Part shown: piece by piece, positions 50,428 to 58,763 of the stretch | Layout: every line of letters begins with the position of its first letter | How positions within the stretch are numbered: position 1 is the first letter of the stretch | NCBI GenBank assembly: GCA_001796515.1 | Contig: MGMS01000005.1 | Coordinates: 1 to 61,061, forward strand | Direction of reading: 5' to 3' | Source of the DNA: Chloroflexi bacterium RBG_13_51_36 | GTDB taxonomy: Bacteria > Chloroflexota > Dehalococcoidia > GIF9 > AB-539-J10 | Length of the DNA: 61,061 nt | Notes under the pieces: generated by a model | What the model was told of the DNA's origin: nothing | Databases searched by the model: none | The model's input: only the letters and a program-made list of their open reading frames with translations | Program-made: the position numbers and the translations under genes

Positions 50428-51363
50428 ATGATTACTATCGACTCACGCTGGAAGCAAACAACAAACCCACTTTACCCATGGGTAGCAACGGTAAACCGTA
50501 TATTTGCTGCTTGCCAATTGCCACACCTGCTCGGCCCCACAATCGCTTTGATGTCGGACTATGGAGGTGAGCATCGAACAAGTCGATATGATACGATCTC
50601 GATTCTAGCGTTTGATTCTGAAGCAAGGGGTGAATGGGAATACAGACGACGGCAGATAAGGGGCAAGATTCTCAAAGACAGCAGGCGTATGAGTTTCAAG
50701 AACCTTGCTGACGGCAGGCGCAAACAAGCCTTGCTGCCCATCTTAAGTGCAGCGAATACGATTAACGGGATCTGTGCTACATTTGTTATTAGAAAGGAAA
50801 TCAAGCACCTTTGTTCTTTGCCCGAGCACTTCAATGAATTTCGAAAGCATGTGAATCTGGAGGGAAGCTGGAATTCCAGAAGCTTCGACCGAGTCATACG
50901 TTTAGTGCATTTCGTGAGCCTTTTGATTGCAGGCCTTTCCCACCCAAAGCAGAATGTGTACTGGATATCAGACGAAGATTCTCTCTTTGCAAATACCCGT
51001 TGTTCTCAAGATGTCGTCAATTTAGCCACCTACTTCACCAGTTACTACGTCAAGTACCCATTGAGAGAGCTGGGCATCGGAACCACTCAGATCGATGAAG
51101 CCGACCTAGGATTGGAAGACCTCACGGCGGTGCCTGACCTTGTGGCGGGTGGGTTAGCAGAGATTGCCACGAGTATAGCTGCCACATATGGTGGCCGCAT
51201 TCCTGTGGGCCTAGCATTATCTCTCCCCGCAAAACTGTCACCCAAGGCAAACGTACTAGCCGATTGGCTTGCGGATGATACTCAATCACTGAAAAGGCCA
51301 ACAATCTGTTTTGATTTGGCTGAAACTGGTGAACTCGGTGTATCGCGATTGACCCTGGCGTGA
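50428..51363 (+). CDS. Hypothetical protein, possibly RNase H-fold (DUF3800-like)
   Basis: 311 residues, no family named with confidence. Features suggest an RNase H-like nuclease of the DUF3800 type: a first strand with ALMSDYGGEH (acidic), a middle VYWISDEDSLFAN, and EDLTAVPDLVAGGLAEIATS near the end where DUF3800 proteins have their last aspartate. Lies 17 bases after a GTTAGGC core and 32 bases before a second attC-like hairpin, so it looks like a promoterless cassette gene. No partner. Confidence 0.5.
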   Translation: MITIDSRWKQTTNPLYPWVATVNRIFAACQLPHLLGPTIALMSDYGGEHRTSRYDTISILAFDSEARGEWEYRRRQIRGKILKDSRRMSFKNLADGRRKQALLPILSAANTINGICATFVIRKEIKHLCSLPEHFNEFRKHVNLEGSWNSRSFDRVIRLVHFVSLLIAGLSHPKQNVYWISDEDSLFANTRCSQDVVNLATYFTSYYVKYPLRELGIGTTQIDEADLGLEDLTAVPDLVAGGLAEIATSIAATYGGRIPVGLALSLPAKLSPKANVLADWLADDTQSLKRPTICFDLAETGELGVSRLTLA

Positions 51364-51395
51364 CGCCCTTACTTAAGAATGTCTCACAAAGAATC

Positions 51396-51480
51396 ACCTA
51401 ACAAGCCGCTGCCGTCGGCCGCCAAGGACAGCGGCTAAAGCACGCTATTATCCGACAGATGTCGGATATATGCTTTGTTC
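51396..51480 (+). other. Second attC-like hairpin, at the nadD border
   Basis: ACCTAAC (51396-51402) is followed by AGCCGCTG (51404-51411) paired with CAGCGGCT (51429-51436), then CACGCTATTATCCGACAG and ATGTCGG. The last part matches GCGTTGTCTGGCAGATGTC of the first site. No closing GTTRRRY core is found, so the site is truncated or merged into the 3' end of nadD. Confidence 0.42.
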
Positions 51481-52053
51481 CCTTATATATTCCTCTACTT
51501 CAACCGGCACCAAGTAGCGAATTGACAGCCCGCGAGCCAGACGCTGACGGATATCCGAGGAACTGATGCCGATTACGGGCATATCCAGCTGGATGATCTT
51601 GTCGAGCAGCCCGGGTATTTCTGTTTGCAGGCGCTTCAAATCTTTTGAACCCAGCCTGGGTGCAACCACCAAACGGCATAGCTGAGCCACTTTCTCCGGT
51701 TCCTTCCACAAAGGTAACTCGGCTAAGGTATCGCGTCCCAGGATGAAGAACAGGCTTGCTTCACTGTCTAGCTGCTTTCGTAGCATCGTCAGGGTATCCA
51801 CGGTGTAAGAGGGACCCGGGCGCTCTACCTCGAGAGCACTGAGCTTAAAGTGAGGGTTATCAGCTATGGCATGGAGCACCATCTCTACGCGGTGGGCCGC
51901 CGGAGTGATATGATGGTCTTGCTTAAGCCAGGGCTGACCAGCAGGCACGAAAAAAACTTCGCTCAATCCTAACTTTGTTCTTGCTTCCTCTGCAACGACC
52001 AGATGACCTATATGGATGGGGTCGAACGTACCTCCAAGAATCCCGATCTTCAC
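51448..52053 (-). CDS. nadD: Nicotinate-nucleotide adenylyltransferase
   Basis: Makes deamido-NAD from NaMN and ATP. 201 residues. GILGGTFDPIHIGHL is the nucleotidyltransferase HxGH motif, and GISSSDIRQRLARGLSIRYL is the ISSTxIR signature; both intact. It lies five bases after obg on the same strand. Its last residues (YPTSVG) are encoded by the attC-like border sequence. Confidence 0.95.
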   Translation of the reverse strand: MKIGILGGTFDPIHIGHLVVAEEARTKLGLSEVFFVPAGQPWLKQDHHITPAAHRVEMVLHAIADNPHFKLSALEVERPGPSYTVDTLTMLRKQLDSEASLFFILGRDTLAELPLWKEPEKVAQLCRLVVAPRLGSKDLKRLQTEIPGLLDKIIQLDMPVIGISSSDIRQRLARGLSIRYLVPVEVEEYIREQSIYPTSVG

Positions 52054-52057
52054 TTCT

Positions 52058-53110
52058 TCACTTTCTCGGCCTGGGACGGAATATCGCTATTTCAGCCTGC
52101 GAAGTCATGTCCTCCTCCCGGCTCGCCTGCTCCACCATGTCCATGGCTTTCCTGGTCAATTCTAGCACAGCTTGGCCACTAAGAGCAGAAATGTAGAAGA
52201 CAGGCGCCTCATGTTTGCTCAAGTGGCGCTTGATCTGCGGCAAGCGAACTTGAACCTCAGGCAAATCTACCTTGTTTACCGCCACGATTTTAGGCTTATG
52301 TGCCAAGCCTTTGTACAAGGCTATTTCTTTATCCAATGTCTTGAAGTCATCGATGACAGTCGGTGAACCTCCATCCAATAAATAGATGAACAACTTGGTT
52401 CTTTCCGCATGGCGCAAAAACTCGTTTCCCAGCCCCTTGCCAAGATGAGCGCCCTCGACAAGACCGGGAATTTCGGCGACAATAAAGTCCCTTTTGTCGC
52501 CCACCATAACGCCCAGAACCGGCAGACGGGTGGTAAAGGGATAATCGGCGATTTCGGGTCTGGCTCTTGATATCGCCGATAGCAGAGTGGATTTCCCCGA
52601 GTTCGGATGCCCGACAATACAGATATCGGTAACGACTTTCACCTCGAGGATAATATCCCGCTTTTCACCTGATTGACCCTTACTGGCGATCTTGGGAGCT
52701 TGATTTACTGCCGTGGCAAAACGCGCATTACCCAGTCCTCCCCGGCCCCCCTTGGCCGCCAAGACCTTTTGCCCGGGCGTTCTCAAGTCCGCCACCAATT
52801 TCTCCTGCCCCGACTTAGCTTTAGTGGAAACCAGTGTACCCACTGGCACCGAGATAACTAAATCCTCGCCATTCTTGCCACGCTTTCGCCAACTGCTTCC
52901 TCGACGGCCATGTCTGGCTACAAATTCCTTCTTCCATTTCATCCAGCCCAAGTCAACTAAGTTGGAATCAGCTACAATAATCACACTGCCACCATTCCCA
53001 CCATCTCCTCCATCCGGCCCGCCAGAAGGCACATACTTCTCCCGCCGAAAACTGACACAGCCGTCACCCCCAGAGCCACCCTGGACTGTGATTTCCCTCT
53101 TATATACCAT
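52058..53110 (-). CDS. obg: Obg-family GTPase
   Basis: GTPase linked to 50S ribosome assembly and stress. 350 residues. The glycine-rich Obg fold covers residues 1-155 (GGSGGDGCVSFRREKYVPSG, GGDGGNGG). The G domain has G1 GHPNSGKST, G3 AEIPGLVEGAHLG and G4 NKVDLP. The C-terminal OCT domain of Bacillus Obg is absent. Co-transcribed with nadD. Confidence 0.95.
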   Translation of the reverse strand: MVYKREITVQGGSGGDGCVSFRREKYVPSGGPDGGDGGNGGSVIIVADSNLVDLGWMKWKKEFVARHGRRGSSWRKRGKNGEDLVISVPVGTLVSTKAKSGQEKLVADLRTPGQKVLAAKGGRGGLGNARFATAVNQAPKIASKGQSGEKRDIILEVKVVTDICIVGHPNSGKSTLLSAISRARPEIADYPFTTRLPVLGVMVGDKRDFIVAEIPGLVEGAHLGKGLGNEFLRHAERTKLFIYLLDGGSPTVIDDFKTLDKEIALYKGLAHKPKIVAVNKVDLPEVQVRLPQIKRHLSKHEAPVFYISALSGQAVLELTRKAMDMVEQASREEDMTSQAEIAIFRPRPRK

Positions 53111-53268
53111 ATATTAATTACCTACTGTATATTAATTGATATAAGTAGATGAGTACTAACTATTATAATCGATGTTGTTAAGTGGTAAATAAGTAGCGCA
53201 GGAGATCAATACTGAGTGGGCCGTGAAGGCAGGCAAAACAACAACTTGTCCACAAACTATCAGCAATT
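53111..53268. other. AT-rich gap next to dnaA with a DnaA box (candidate origin)
   Basis: 158 bases between obg and dnaA hold a perfect DnaA box TTGTCCACA (53246-53254) and a direct repeat TATATTAATT (twice within 53111-53141) in very AT-rich sequence. Only one clear box is present, whereas origins usually have several, so the call is tentative. gyrB lies 3.6 kb away. Confidence 0.3.
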
Positions 53269-54648
53269 CTAGGCAGTTTGGTATGTCCCTCTACGGCCTT
53301 TCGGGGGGTTAAGCTTTGCCCTAATCTCTGCAATCTGGCTGGAAAGGTTAGGGTTGGTGCTCAGTTCGCTGGCTATTTTTTCGTAGCCATGGAGAACTGT
53401 GGAATGGTTCCGACCACCTAGTTCCTTGCCGATTTCTGACAGAGAGCAGTTATAGCCTTCGCGCATAAGATAGATTGCCACGTGTCGTGCCAATGTGGTC
53501 TTTCTATCTCTCTTCTTGTTAATTAGCTCTTCTGGCGAGATACTGAAGTGATCTGCGACCATGCGCAAAAGCAATTTTATGTCTTGTTTGCAGGTCATGC
53601 TTGTCAATAACTTGTTGATTGTCTCAGGAGTTATTTTGGTGCCGCTCAATTTAGACTGAGCAGTTAGATACACCAAAGCTCCTTCAAGCTGGCGGACATT
53701 CTCGCACACCTTCTCCGCTATAATATGCAACACCCCTTCCATTTCTGAGGCCATCGTCTTTTCTGTTTTAGCCCGTAAGATGTTGAGGCGTGTTTCAAAG
53801 TCAGGTGGTTGCAGGTCAACAACAAGACCTCCCTCAAGTCGTGACTTCAGCTTGCTACTCAGTGGCTGCATATCTCTGGGAGCACAGTCGGCAGTGATAA
53901 CAATTTGGCGGTTATTGCTGTACAGTTCGTTGAACGTGTGAAAAAAACATTGCAGGGTCTGTTTCTTGTCAATCAAGAAATGAACATCGTCGAACAGAAA
54001 GAGATGGATATTTCTGAATTTGCTGCGGAATTTGTCGACCTGGTTTTCTCTAACAGCTAATACGAATTCATTGGCAAACTGTTCCGCGGCAATATAGGTC
54101 GCTTGCAGTCCGTTGTTTGTCGTTAAATGTCCGATAGAATGCAGTAAGTGAGTTTTGCCTTGCCCAGTGCTGCTGTGGATAAAAAGGGGGTTATAACTAC
54201 TTCCCGGATTCTCAGCTACTTCTACAGCGGCAGCATAAGCTAAACGATTGGAATCACTGACAACGAAGTTGTCAAAGGTATATCTTGGATTGAATCTACA
54301 CTGCGGAGCTTTGCTGCTTGTCCCGCCGTCGGTCTGGGCAACCAAGGGGCTAGCTGACAGTTGTTCGCGATTGTGGACCTCGAACCGGACATCGACATCT
54401 TTGCCCATGATATCGGCTAAGGTCTTTCTGACAAGAGGGTAAAGGCGTTTCGATAGCCATTCAGCAACAAAAACGTTGGGGACACCGACGACAAAAGTGT
54501 TATTCTGGCAGCTTAGACCCCGGCTATCGCTAAGCCAGGTAGTGTAATTTGCCTTACTAACTTGAATCTGCAGCTTGCCGAGGGCAGTCTGCCAAATGTC
54601 TTTCGCTAGTTCCAATCTGTCCCCATTCCCAACAAAGCTCAGCCACAA
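53269..54648 (-). CDS. dnaA: DnaA-type replication initiator with a variant P-loop
   Basis: 459 residues. Domain I (AKDIWQTALGKLQIQVSKAN), Walker B LFLFDDVHFL, arginine-finger region SRLEGGLVVDLQPPDFETRL and the C-terminal DNA-binding signature LGGRNHSTVLHGYEKI are present. The P-loop reads HSSTGQGKTHLL (residues 158-169), where DnaA normally has YGGVGLGKTHLL, so two conserved glycines (159, 160) are serines. It might be the main initiator with altered ATP binding, or a second DnaA paralogue. The start codon at 54648 puts domain I at the expected distance. Divergent from fmt. Confidence 0.9.
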   Translation of the reverse strand: MWLSFVGNGDRLELAKDIWQTALGKLQIQVSKANYTTWLSDSRGLSCQNNTFVVGVPNVFVAEWLSKRLYPLVRKTLADIMGKDVDVRFEVHNREQLSASPLVAQTDGGTSSKAPQCRFNPRYTFDNFVVSDSNRLAYAAAVEVAENPGSSYNPLFIHSSTGQGKTHLLHSIGHLTTNNGLQATYIAAEQFANEFVLAVRENQVDKFRSKFRNIHLFLFDDVHFLIDKKQTLQCFFHTFNELYSNNRQIVITADCAPRDMQPLSSKLKSRLEGGLVVDLQPPDFETRLNILRAKTEKTMASEMEGVLHIIAEKVCENVRQLEGALVYLTAQSKLSGTKITPETINKLLTSMTCKQDIKLLLRMVADHFSISPEELINKKRDRKTTLARHVAIYLMREGYNCSLSEIGKELGGRNHSTVLHGYEKIASELSTNPNLSSQIAEIRAKLNPPKGRRGTYQTA

Positions 54649-54779
54649 AGATAGCTGAAATGAGTATTAAGATGCGGTAAAGGTGTGAGAACTTACTCGT
54701 TACAGAATAACAGGTTTTCCCAATCCTCCGCTAGGCAATGTTTGACATAATTAAAGAATTAATGAAAAATACGTTTGCG

Positions 54780-55724
54780 ATGAAAGTGGGCACTGTCTTC
54801 ATGGGCACTCCGCAGTTTGCGGTGACTATACTGGCGTCTCTGCTTCGGAGTTCCTACCAGGTGTGTGCCGTGTACACCCAACCTGACAAACGCGCTGGCA
54901 GGGGACGCCCGGTTGTTTTTCCTCCGGTGAAAAAACTAGCGCTGGAGCATCAAATACCAGTCATGCAACCCGAGACTTTGGCGTCCAGCGAGGCGCTGGA
55001 GCAGCTGGCCAGCCTTCAGCCGGAGCTCATAGTTGTGGCAGCTTTTGGTCTCATTCTGCCTCCGGAAGTGCTTTCCTTGCCTAGATTTGCCTGCCTTAAT
55101 GTCCACCCTTCACTATTGCCGCGGCACCGGGGGCCGTCTCCAATCGCCAATGCTATTCTCTGTGGAGATGAACTCACTGGTGTTACCATAATGTTAATGG
55201 ATGCCGGATTGGATACCGGGCCGATTCTGTCCCAGAAAAAAGTGGGAGTCTCTTTTATGGATACCACCGGGTCTCTTAGCCTCAGGTTAGCTGACGTGGG
55301 AGCCGAGCTTTTGTTGGAGACCTTGCCCAAATGGCTTGGGGGCGAACTCAAGACCCATGCTCAAGACGAGCCGCAAGCTACTCAGAGTAAGCTGATAACT
55401 AGTGAGGATGCCGAGATTGATTGGCACCTTGGCGCGGTTGAGCTCTGGCGGAGAGTCAGGGCGTACAATCCTTGGCCAAGCTGCTCCACCTGGTGTCAGG
55501 GGAAACGACTAAAGATCCATAAGGCTATTCCTCTTGGCGATAGGAGAGCAGGGCAGGTAGGGGAAGTAATCGCCTTGGCAGAACAGCCGGGAATCGGGGT
55601 GGTGACCGGGGAGGGCACTCTAGGTCTTTGCCAGGTTCAGATAGAAGGGAAGCGCGCAATGTCGGTAACCGATTTTGTCCGCGGGAAAAGAGATTTCATT
55701 GGTTGTATTCTGGGGGGGGAGTAG
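54780..55724 (+). CDS. fmt: Methionyl-tRNA formyltransferase
   Basis: Formylates initiator Met-tRNA using 10-formyl-THF. 314 residues from ATG 54780 (MKVGTVFMGTPQFAVTIL); an upstream frame to 54738 has no clear ribosome site. The folate/catalytic region NVHPSLLPRHRGPSPIANAI with the LMDAGLDTGPIL aspartate is intact, and the C-terminal domain has WRRVRAYNPWPSCSTWCQGK. The folate supply enzymes fhs and folD are 3 kb downstream on the other strand. Confidence 0.95.
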   Translation: MKVGTVFMGTPQFAVTILASLLRSSYQVCAVYTQPDKRAGRGRPVVFPPVKKLALEHQIPVMQPETLASSEALEQLASLQPELIVVAAFGLILPPEVLSLPRFACLNVHPSLLPRHRGPSPIANAILCGDELTGVTIMLMDAGLDTGPILSQKKVGVSFMDTTGSLSLRLADVGAELLLETLPKWLGGELKTHAQDEPQATQSKLITSEDAEIDWHLGAVELWRRVRAYNPWPSCSTWCQGKRLKIHKAIPLGDRRAGQVGEVIALAEQPGIGVVTGEGTLGLCQVQIEGKRAMSVTDFVRGKRDFIGCILGGE

Positions 55725-55765
55725 CTTTTCTCGCCGGCGTTTCCGGGCGCCTGCGAAATAGCTTC

Positions 55766-56440
55766 TCAGTCGAAACCAAGCCAGGCAGTCACCTCTCTTA
55801 TAGCCTCCCGCCCAGTTTCCACCTTGTTCGCAGGGAAATCCCAATCAGGGTAGCCGACGGCAATGGCTGCTATTATTCGCTTGGACTCGGGTATGTGGGC
55901 GTGTTTTCTTAATACCTCGGGATAGGCTACTCCCTGGTCTTCGATGCAGGTCCCCAGATCGAAGTGTAGCGCGGCTAGGCAGACGTTCTGTATCGCGGCG
56001 CCAATGTCGAGCAGCGGCCCGCTTTCGCTCAAGCAACGGTCGGTGGATATGATGATCACCGCCGGCGCATCGAAGTAACGAAATCCGCGCTCCAGCCATC
56101 TGGCCCGTTTCTCCTTATCCTCCCTGGGTATGTCCATAAGCTGGAAAAGCTGTTTGGCCAGGTCTACTTGGCGTTGACGGTAAATGCTCTCCTTTGGCCA
56201 GTTCACAACCACGTGCTCGGGGTTAGGCAGCGCTCCCGAGTTGAGAAGTGCAACGTTGCTCCGTCTTATGTTTTCCAGAACCTCGCCAGTGAGCACAGTA
56301 AACTCCCAGGGCTGGGTGTTCATAGCGGACGGGGCGTGGCTGGCCAGTTCCAGTATTTGCCCCAAAACCTCTTTGGGCACAGGGTCAGGTCTGTAACCCC
56401 TGATACTTTTACGCTTTTTCACGGCTTCGATGACATCCAT
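55766..56440 (-). CDS. Nitroreductase-family flavoprotein
   Basis: 224 residues. MDVIEAVKKRKSIRGYRPDP and SHAPSAMNTQPWEFTVLTG are the FMN-binding start of the family, with DIGAAIQNVCLAALHFDLGT in the core and IAAIAVGYPDW near the end. FMN-dependent NAD(P)H oxidoreductase of unknown substrate. It lies 28 bases downstream of the acyl-CoA dehydrogenase stop on the same strand, so the two are probably one operon. Confidence 0.9.
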   Translation of the reverse strand: MDVIEAVKKRKSIRGYRPDPVPKEVLGQILELASHAPSAMNTQPWEFTVLTGEVLENIRRSNVALLNSGALPNPEHVVVNWPKESIYRQRQVDLAKQLFQLMDIPREDKEKRARWLERGFRYFDAPAVIIISTDRCLSESGPLLDIGAAIQNVCLAALHFDLGTCIEDQGVAYPEVLRKHAHIPESKRIIAAIAVGYPDWDFPANKVETGREAIREVTAWLGFD

Positions 56441-56468
56441 AATCGGCTCGTTTTCCGTAACGGTAATA

Positions 56469-57728
56469 TTAAGGGGCAGCAGTTAGGGGTTCTGATTCGT
56501 AAATCCTTTCCTCCGCCAGCTCTGCTTGGGTGAGAGGAACGTCGGCTTCAATGTCTCTGCCCTCGATGCCTTTGGCCAGGATTTCCTTATAGTATTCATG
56601 CTGGATTATTAAGTTCATGATTTCGTTGCTGCCGGTCCAGATCATGAGAAGTCTGGCTTCTCTTAATACTCGCTCCACGGGGAAGACATTGGTATATCCG
56701 ATGCCACCGAGAATCTGCATGGCATCATTCACCACTTCCCAATTTGTCTGAGTAGCCAGCTTCTTCACCTCCGACACCAGTCTCCTTTGATAACCCGGCG
56801 TACCTACTCCATCATCGATGGTCCTGGCCACGGCGTATGCCAGAGCGCTGACAGCATCGAGCTTGGTGACGCAGTCGGCTATCCTGAAGCTTATTCCTTC
56901 AAAATTCCTTATGGTCTGACCGAAAGCTTTCCTCTTGTTGGCATAGCGGGCGGCTATTTCCAGAATCGCTCTGGCACCGCCCACACCGCCAGAAACAATC
57001 CTTTCCGGCACCATCAATTTATAGAATACCTTTGCTCCTTCGTTCTCTTTCCCCAGCAGATTCTCCTCTGGCACCGGCACATCGCGGAAGACTAATCTAC
57101 CTGTGCCTGTACCGCGGCTGCCCATCAAGCCATAGACATGCTTGACCTCCACGCCCATATCCCTCTCCACGATGAAGGTGCTGAGCGAGTCGCGGCCGGC
57201 CCCGGGATTGGTGACGGCGAATACTAGGAAGAAATCGGCGCCTTCCGAGCCGACGACAAAGCGCTTCTGCCCGGTAAGGTAATAGTGATTTCCTTTCTTG
57301 CGGGCCACGGTGGTGGCGCCGAAGAAATCAGAGCCGCCTCTGGGCTCGGTGAGTGCCTCGCCAGCCCATTGTGTGCCGGCAATTAACGGTTTCAGATACT
57401 TCTTTTTTTGGGCCTCGGTGCCGAACACATTCAAGCCCTCGCCAACTATGGACATGACTGAGCAGAGGCAGGCAAAAGGCACGCCCAGTTTATAAATCTC
57501 TCCTATGTAGATGAGTTCATCCACCCATTTCAGGTCTCTGCCGCCATATTTCTTGGGGAACCTGATGCCTAGTAGATTCCTCTTGCCAGCTTCCCGGACA
57601 AACTCGTAGGGGAACTTGATTTTATCGGCATCCATATCCAGTATAAGCTGCCGTGGTATGCTCTTGACCAGGTCCTGAACCTCCTGTCGAAACCTCTTGC
57701 GCTCTTCGGTTAAGAATACCTCCAACAT
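56469..57728 (-). CDS. Acyl-CoA dehydrogenase
   Basis: FAD enzyme of fatty- or organic-acid oxidation, 419 residues. GEALTEPRGGSDFFGATTVA and YLTGQKRFVVGSEGADFFLV are the family's substrate and FAD segments; FGQTIRNFEGISFRIADCVT and QILGGIGYTNVFPVERVLRE complete it. The C-terminus is about 30 residues longer than average. No electron-transfer flavoprotein gene is nearby, so the electron acceptor is unclear. ATG 57728 behind GGAGGGAGCA. Confidence 0.93.
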   Translation of the reverse strand: MLEVFLTEERKRFRQEVQDLVKSIPRQLILDMDADKIKFPYEFVREAGKRNLLGIRFPKKYGGRDLKWVDELIYIGEIYKLGVPFACLCSVMSIVGEGLNVFGTEAQKKKYLKPLIAGTQWAGEALTEPRGGSDFFGATTVARKKGNHYYLTGQKRFVVGSEGADFFLVFAVTNPGAGRDSLSTFIVERDMGVEVKHVYGLMGSRGTGTGRLVFRDVPVPEENLLGKENEGAKVFYKLMVPERIVSGGVGGARAILEIAARYANKRKAFGQTIRNFEGISFRIADCVTKLDAVSALAYAVARTIDDGVGTPGYQRRLVSEVKKLATQTNWEVVNDAMQILGGIGYTNVFPVERVLREARLLMIWTGSNEIMNLIIQHEYYKEILAKGIEGRDIEADVPLTQAELAEERIYESEPLTAAP

Positions 57729-58029
57729 TGCTCCCTCCTTTCTTGTCCCGGCAAGCAGATGGTAGATTCCCGGAATACCCCATACAGCGCTAGCTTTTCC
57801 AGAATCCTAGCCAATAGTATAGCACGTGTCTAATTATCCGAAACAGCTGTTGTTTGACGATGGAGGCGAATGTCACTTAGTTCAGTCCGCTTCTAGCCAA
57901 GAAGAACCATGGATGAGGTTCAACAGCAGTTGGCGAGATTACTTCTTGCAGCTTGCGAAGATCGGTCGCGCTGTAGTATAAGGAAAAACTGGATTGGTCC
58001 CTCGCATCTTCAATCGAGGTTGACTCTGC
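57729..58029. other. Intergenic stretch without a gene
   Basis: Between the Fe-S protein stop and the acyl-CoA dehydrogenase start, both on the minus strand. The 99-codon minus frame across 57939-58238 overlaps the Fe-S gene in another phase and is rejected. No hairpin with a T-run is evident. Confidence 0.45.
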
Positions 58030-58683
58030 CTAATGGACTTTGAACACCAGAGCACCGACAGGGCAGACGGTAACGCACTCACTGCAATCTTGGCAGCGGG
58101 ACTTACCCATAGGTTCATCCCCAAAAGTGGTGACCATTCTGCGGAAGCCGCGATAAGCAAAACCGATGGTTCCCCTGTGCAGTTTTTCCTGGCAGACCCA
58201 GACGCATCTGCCGCAGAGCACGCATTTGTTCGGGTCATAGATGAATAGGGGACTACTGGAGTCGATGGGCAACTCGGGCACGATCTTCTTGAACCTTTTG
58301 GTCTTGAGCTTCACGCCGAGATGGTTGGCTATCTTTTGAAGTTCACAGGAGCCATTCTTGAGGCAGTCGGCGCAGTCCACAGGGTGGCTGGCCAGGAGCA
58401 ATTCCAGAGCGGTGCGGGCCAGCCTCAATGCCTTTGCGGCTTTGGTATTGACCACCATCCCCTCTGCCACCGGTGTAGTACAGGCTGTAACCGGGTTATC
58501 CTTACCTTCAACTTCCACAAAGCAGAGGCGGCAGGCACCAAAAGGCTCGCTCCTTTCCCGGATGGCGCAGAGGTTGGGGATGTAGATACCGTTATCCAGA
58601 GCTGCCCACAGGACCTTTTTCCCCGGGGCAGCTCTTATCTTCTTACCATCAATCGTTAGAGAAACGCTCTTGACTTTTGCCAG
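58030..58683 (-). CDS. HoxU/NuoG-like Fe-S electron-transfer protein, non-AUG start
   Basis: 217 residues with three kinds of cluster site. N-terminal [2Fe-2S]: NLCAIRE, then FGACRLCFVEVEG and NPVTACTTPV. NuoG-type: HPVDCADCLKNGSCELQKIA. Two ferredoxin-like sites: CVLCGRCVWVCQEK and CQDCSECVTVCPVGA. This is the HoxU/NuoG N-terminal plan, a diaphorase or hydrogenase subunit. The frame with KVKSVSLTIDGKKIRAAPGK begins at CTG 58683. An in-frame TAA lies just upstream and no ATG, GTG or TTG lies between; GTG 58518 would delete half the [2Fe-2S] domain. It follows fhs by 80 bases. Confidence 0.85.
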   Translation of the reverse strand: MAKVKSVSLTIDGKKIRAAPGKKVLWAALDNGIYIPNLCAIRERSEPFGACRLCFVEVEGKDNPVTACTTPVAEGMVVNTKAAKALRLARTALELLLASHPVDCADCLKNGSCELQKIANHLGVKLKTKRFKKIVPELPIDSSSPLFIYDPNKCVLCGRCVWVCQEKLHRGTIGFAYRGFRRMVTTFGDEPMGKSRCQDCSECVTVCPVGALVFKVH

Positions 58684-58700
58684 TACCCTATCCCCTTATC

Positions 58701-58717
58701 CTCTCCTCAAGGGAGAG
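58701..58717. repeat. Small hairpin upstream of the Fe-S gene
   Basis: CTCTCC (58701-58706) pairs with GGAGAG (58712-58717) around a five-base loop. The TATCCCCTTATCCTCTCC context resembles a common intergenic palindromic unit and lies exactly in the translation-initiation region of the Fe-S gene. Confidence 0.5.
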
Positions 58718-58763
58718 AATGTCATTGGCCAGAAGTCATCTTCCCAGCCCGGTGTATCATCGC

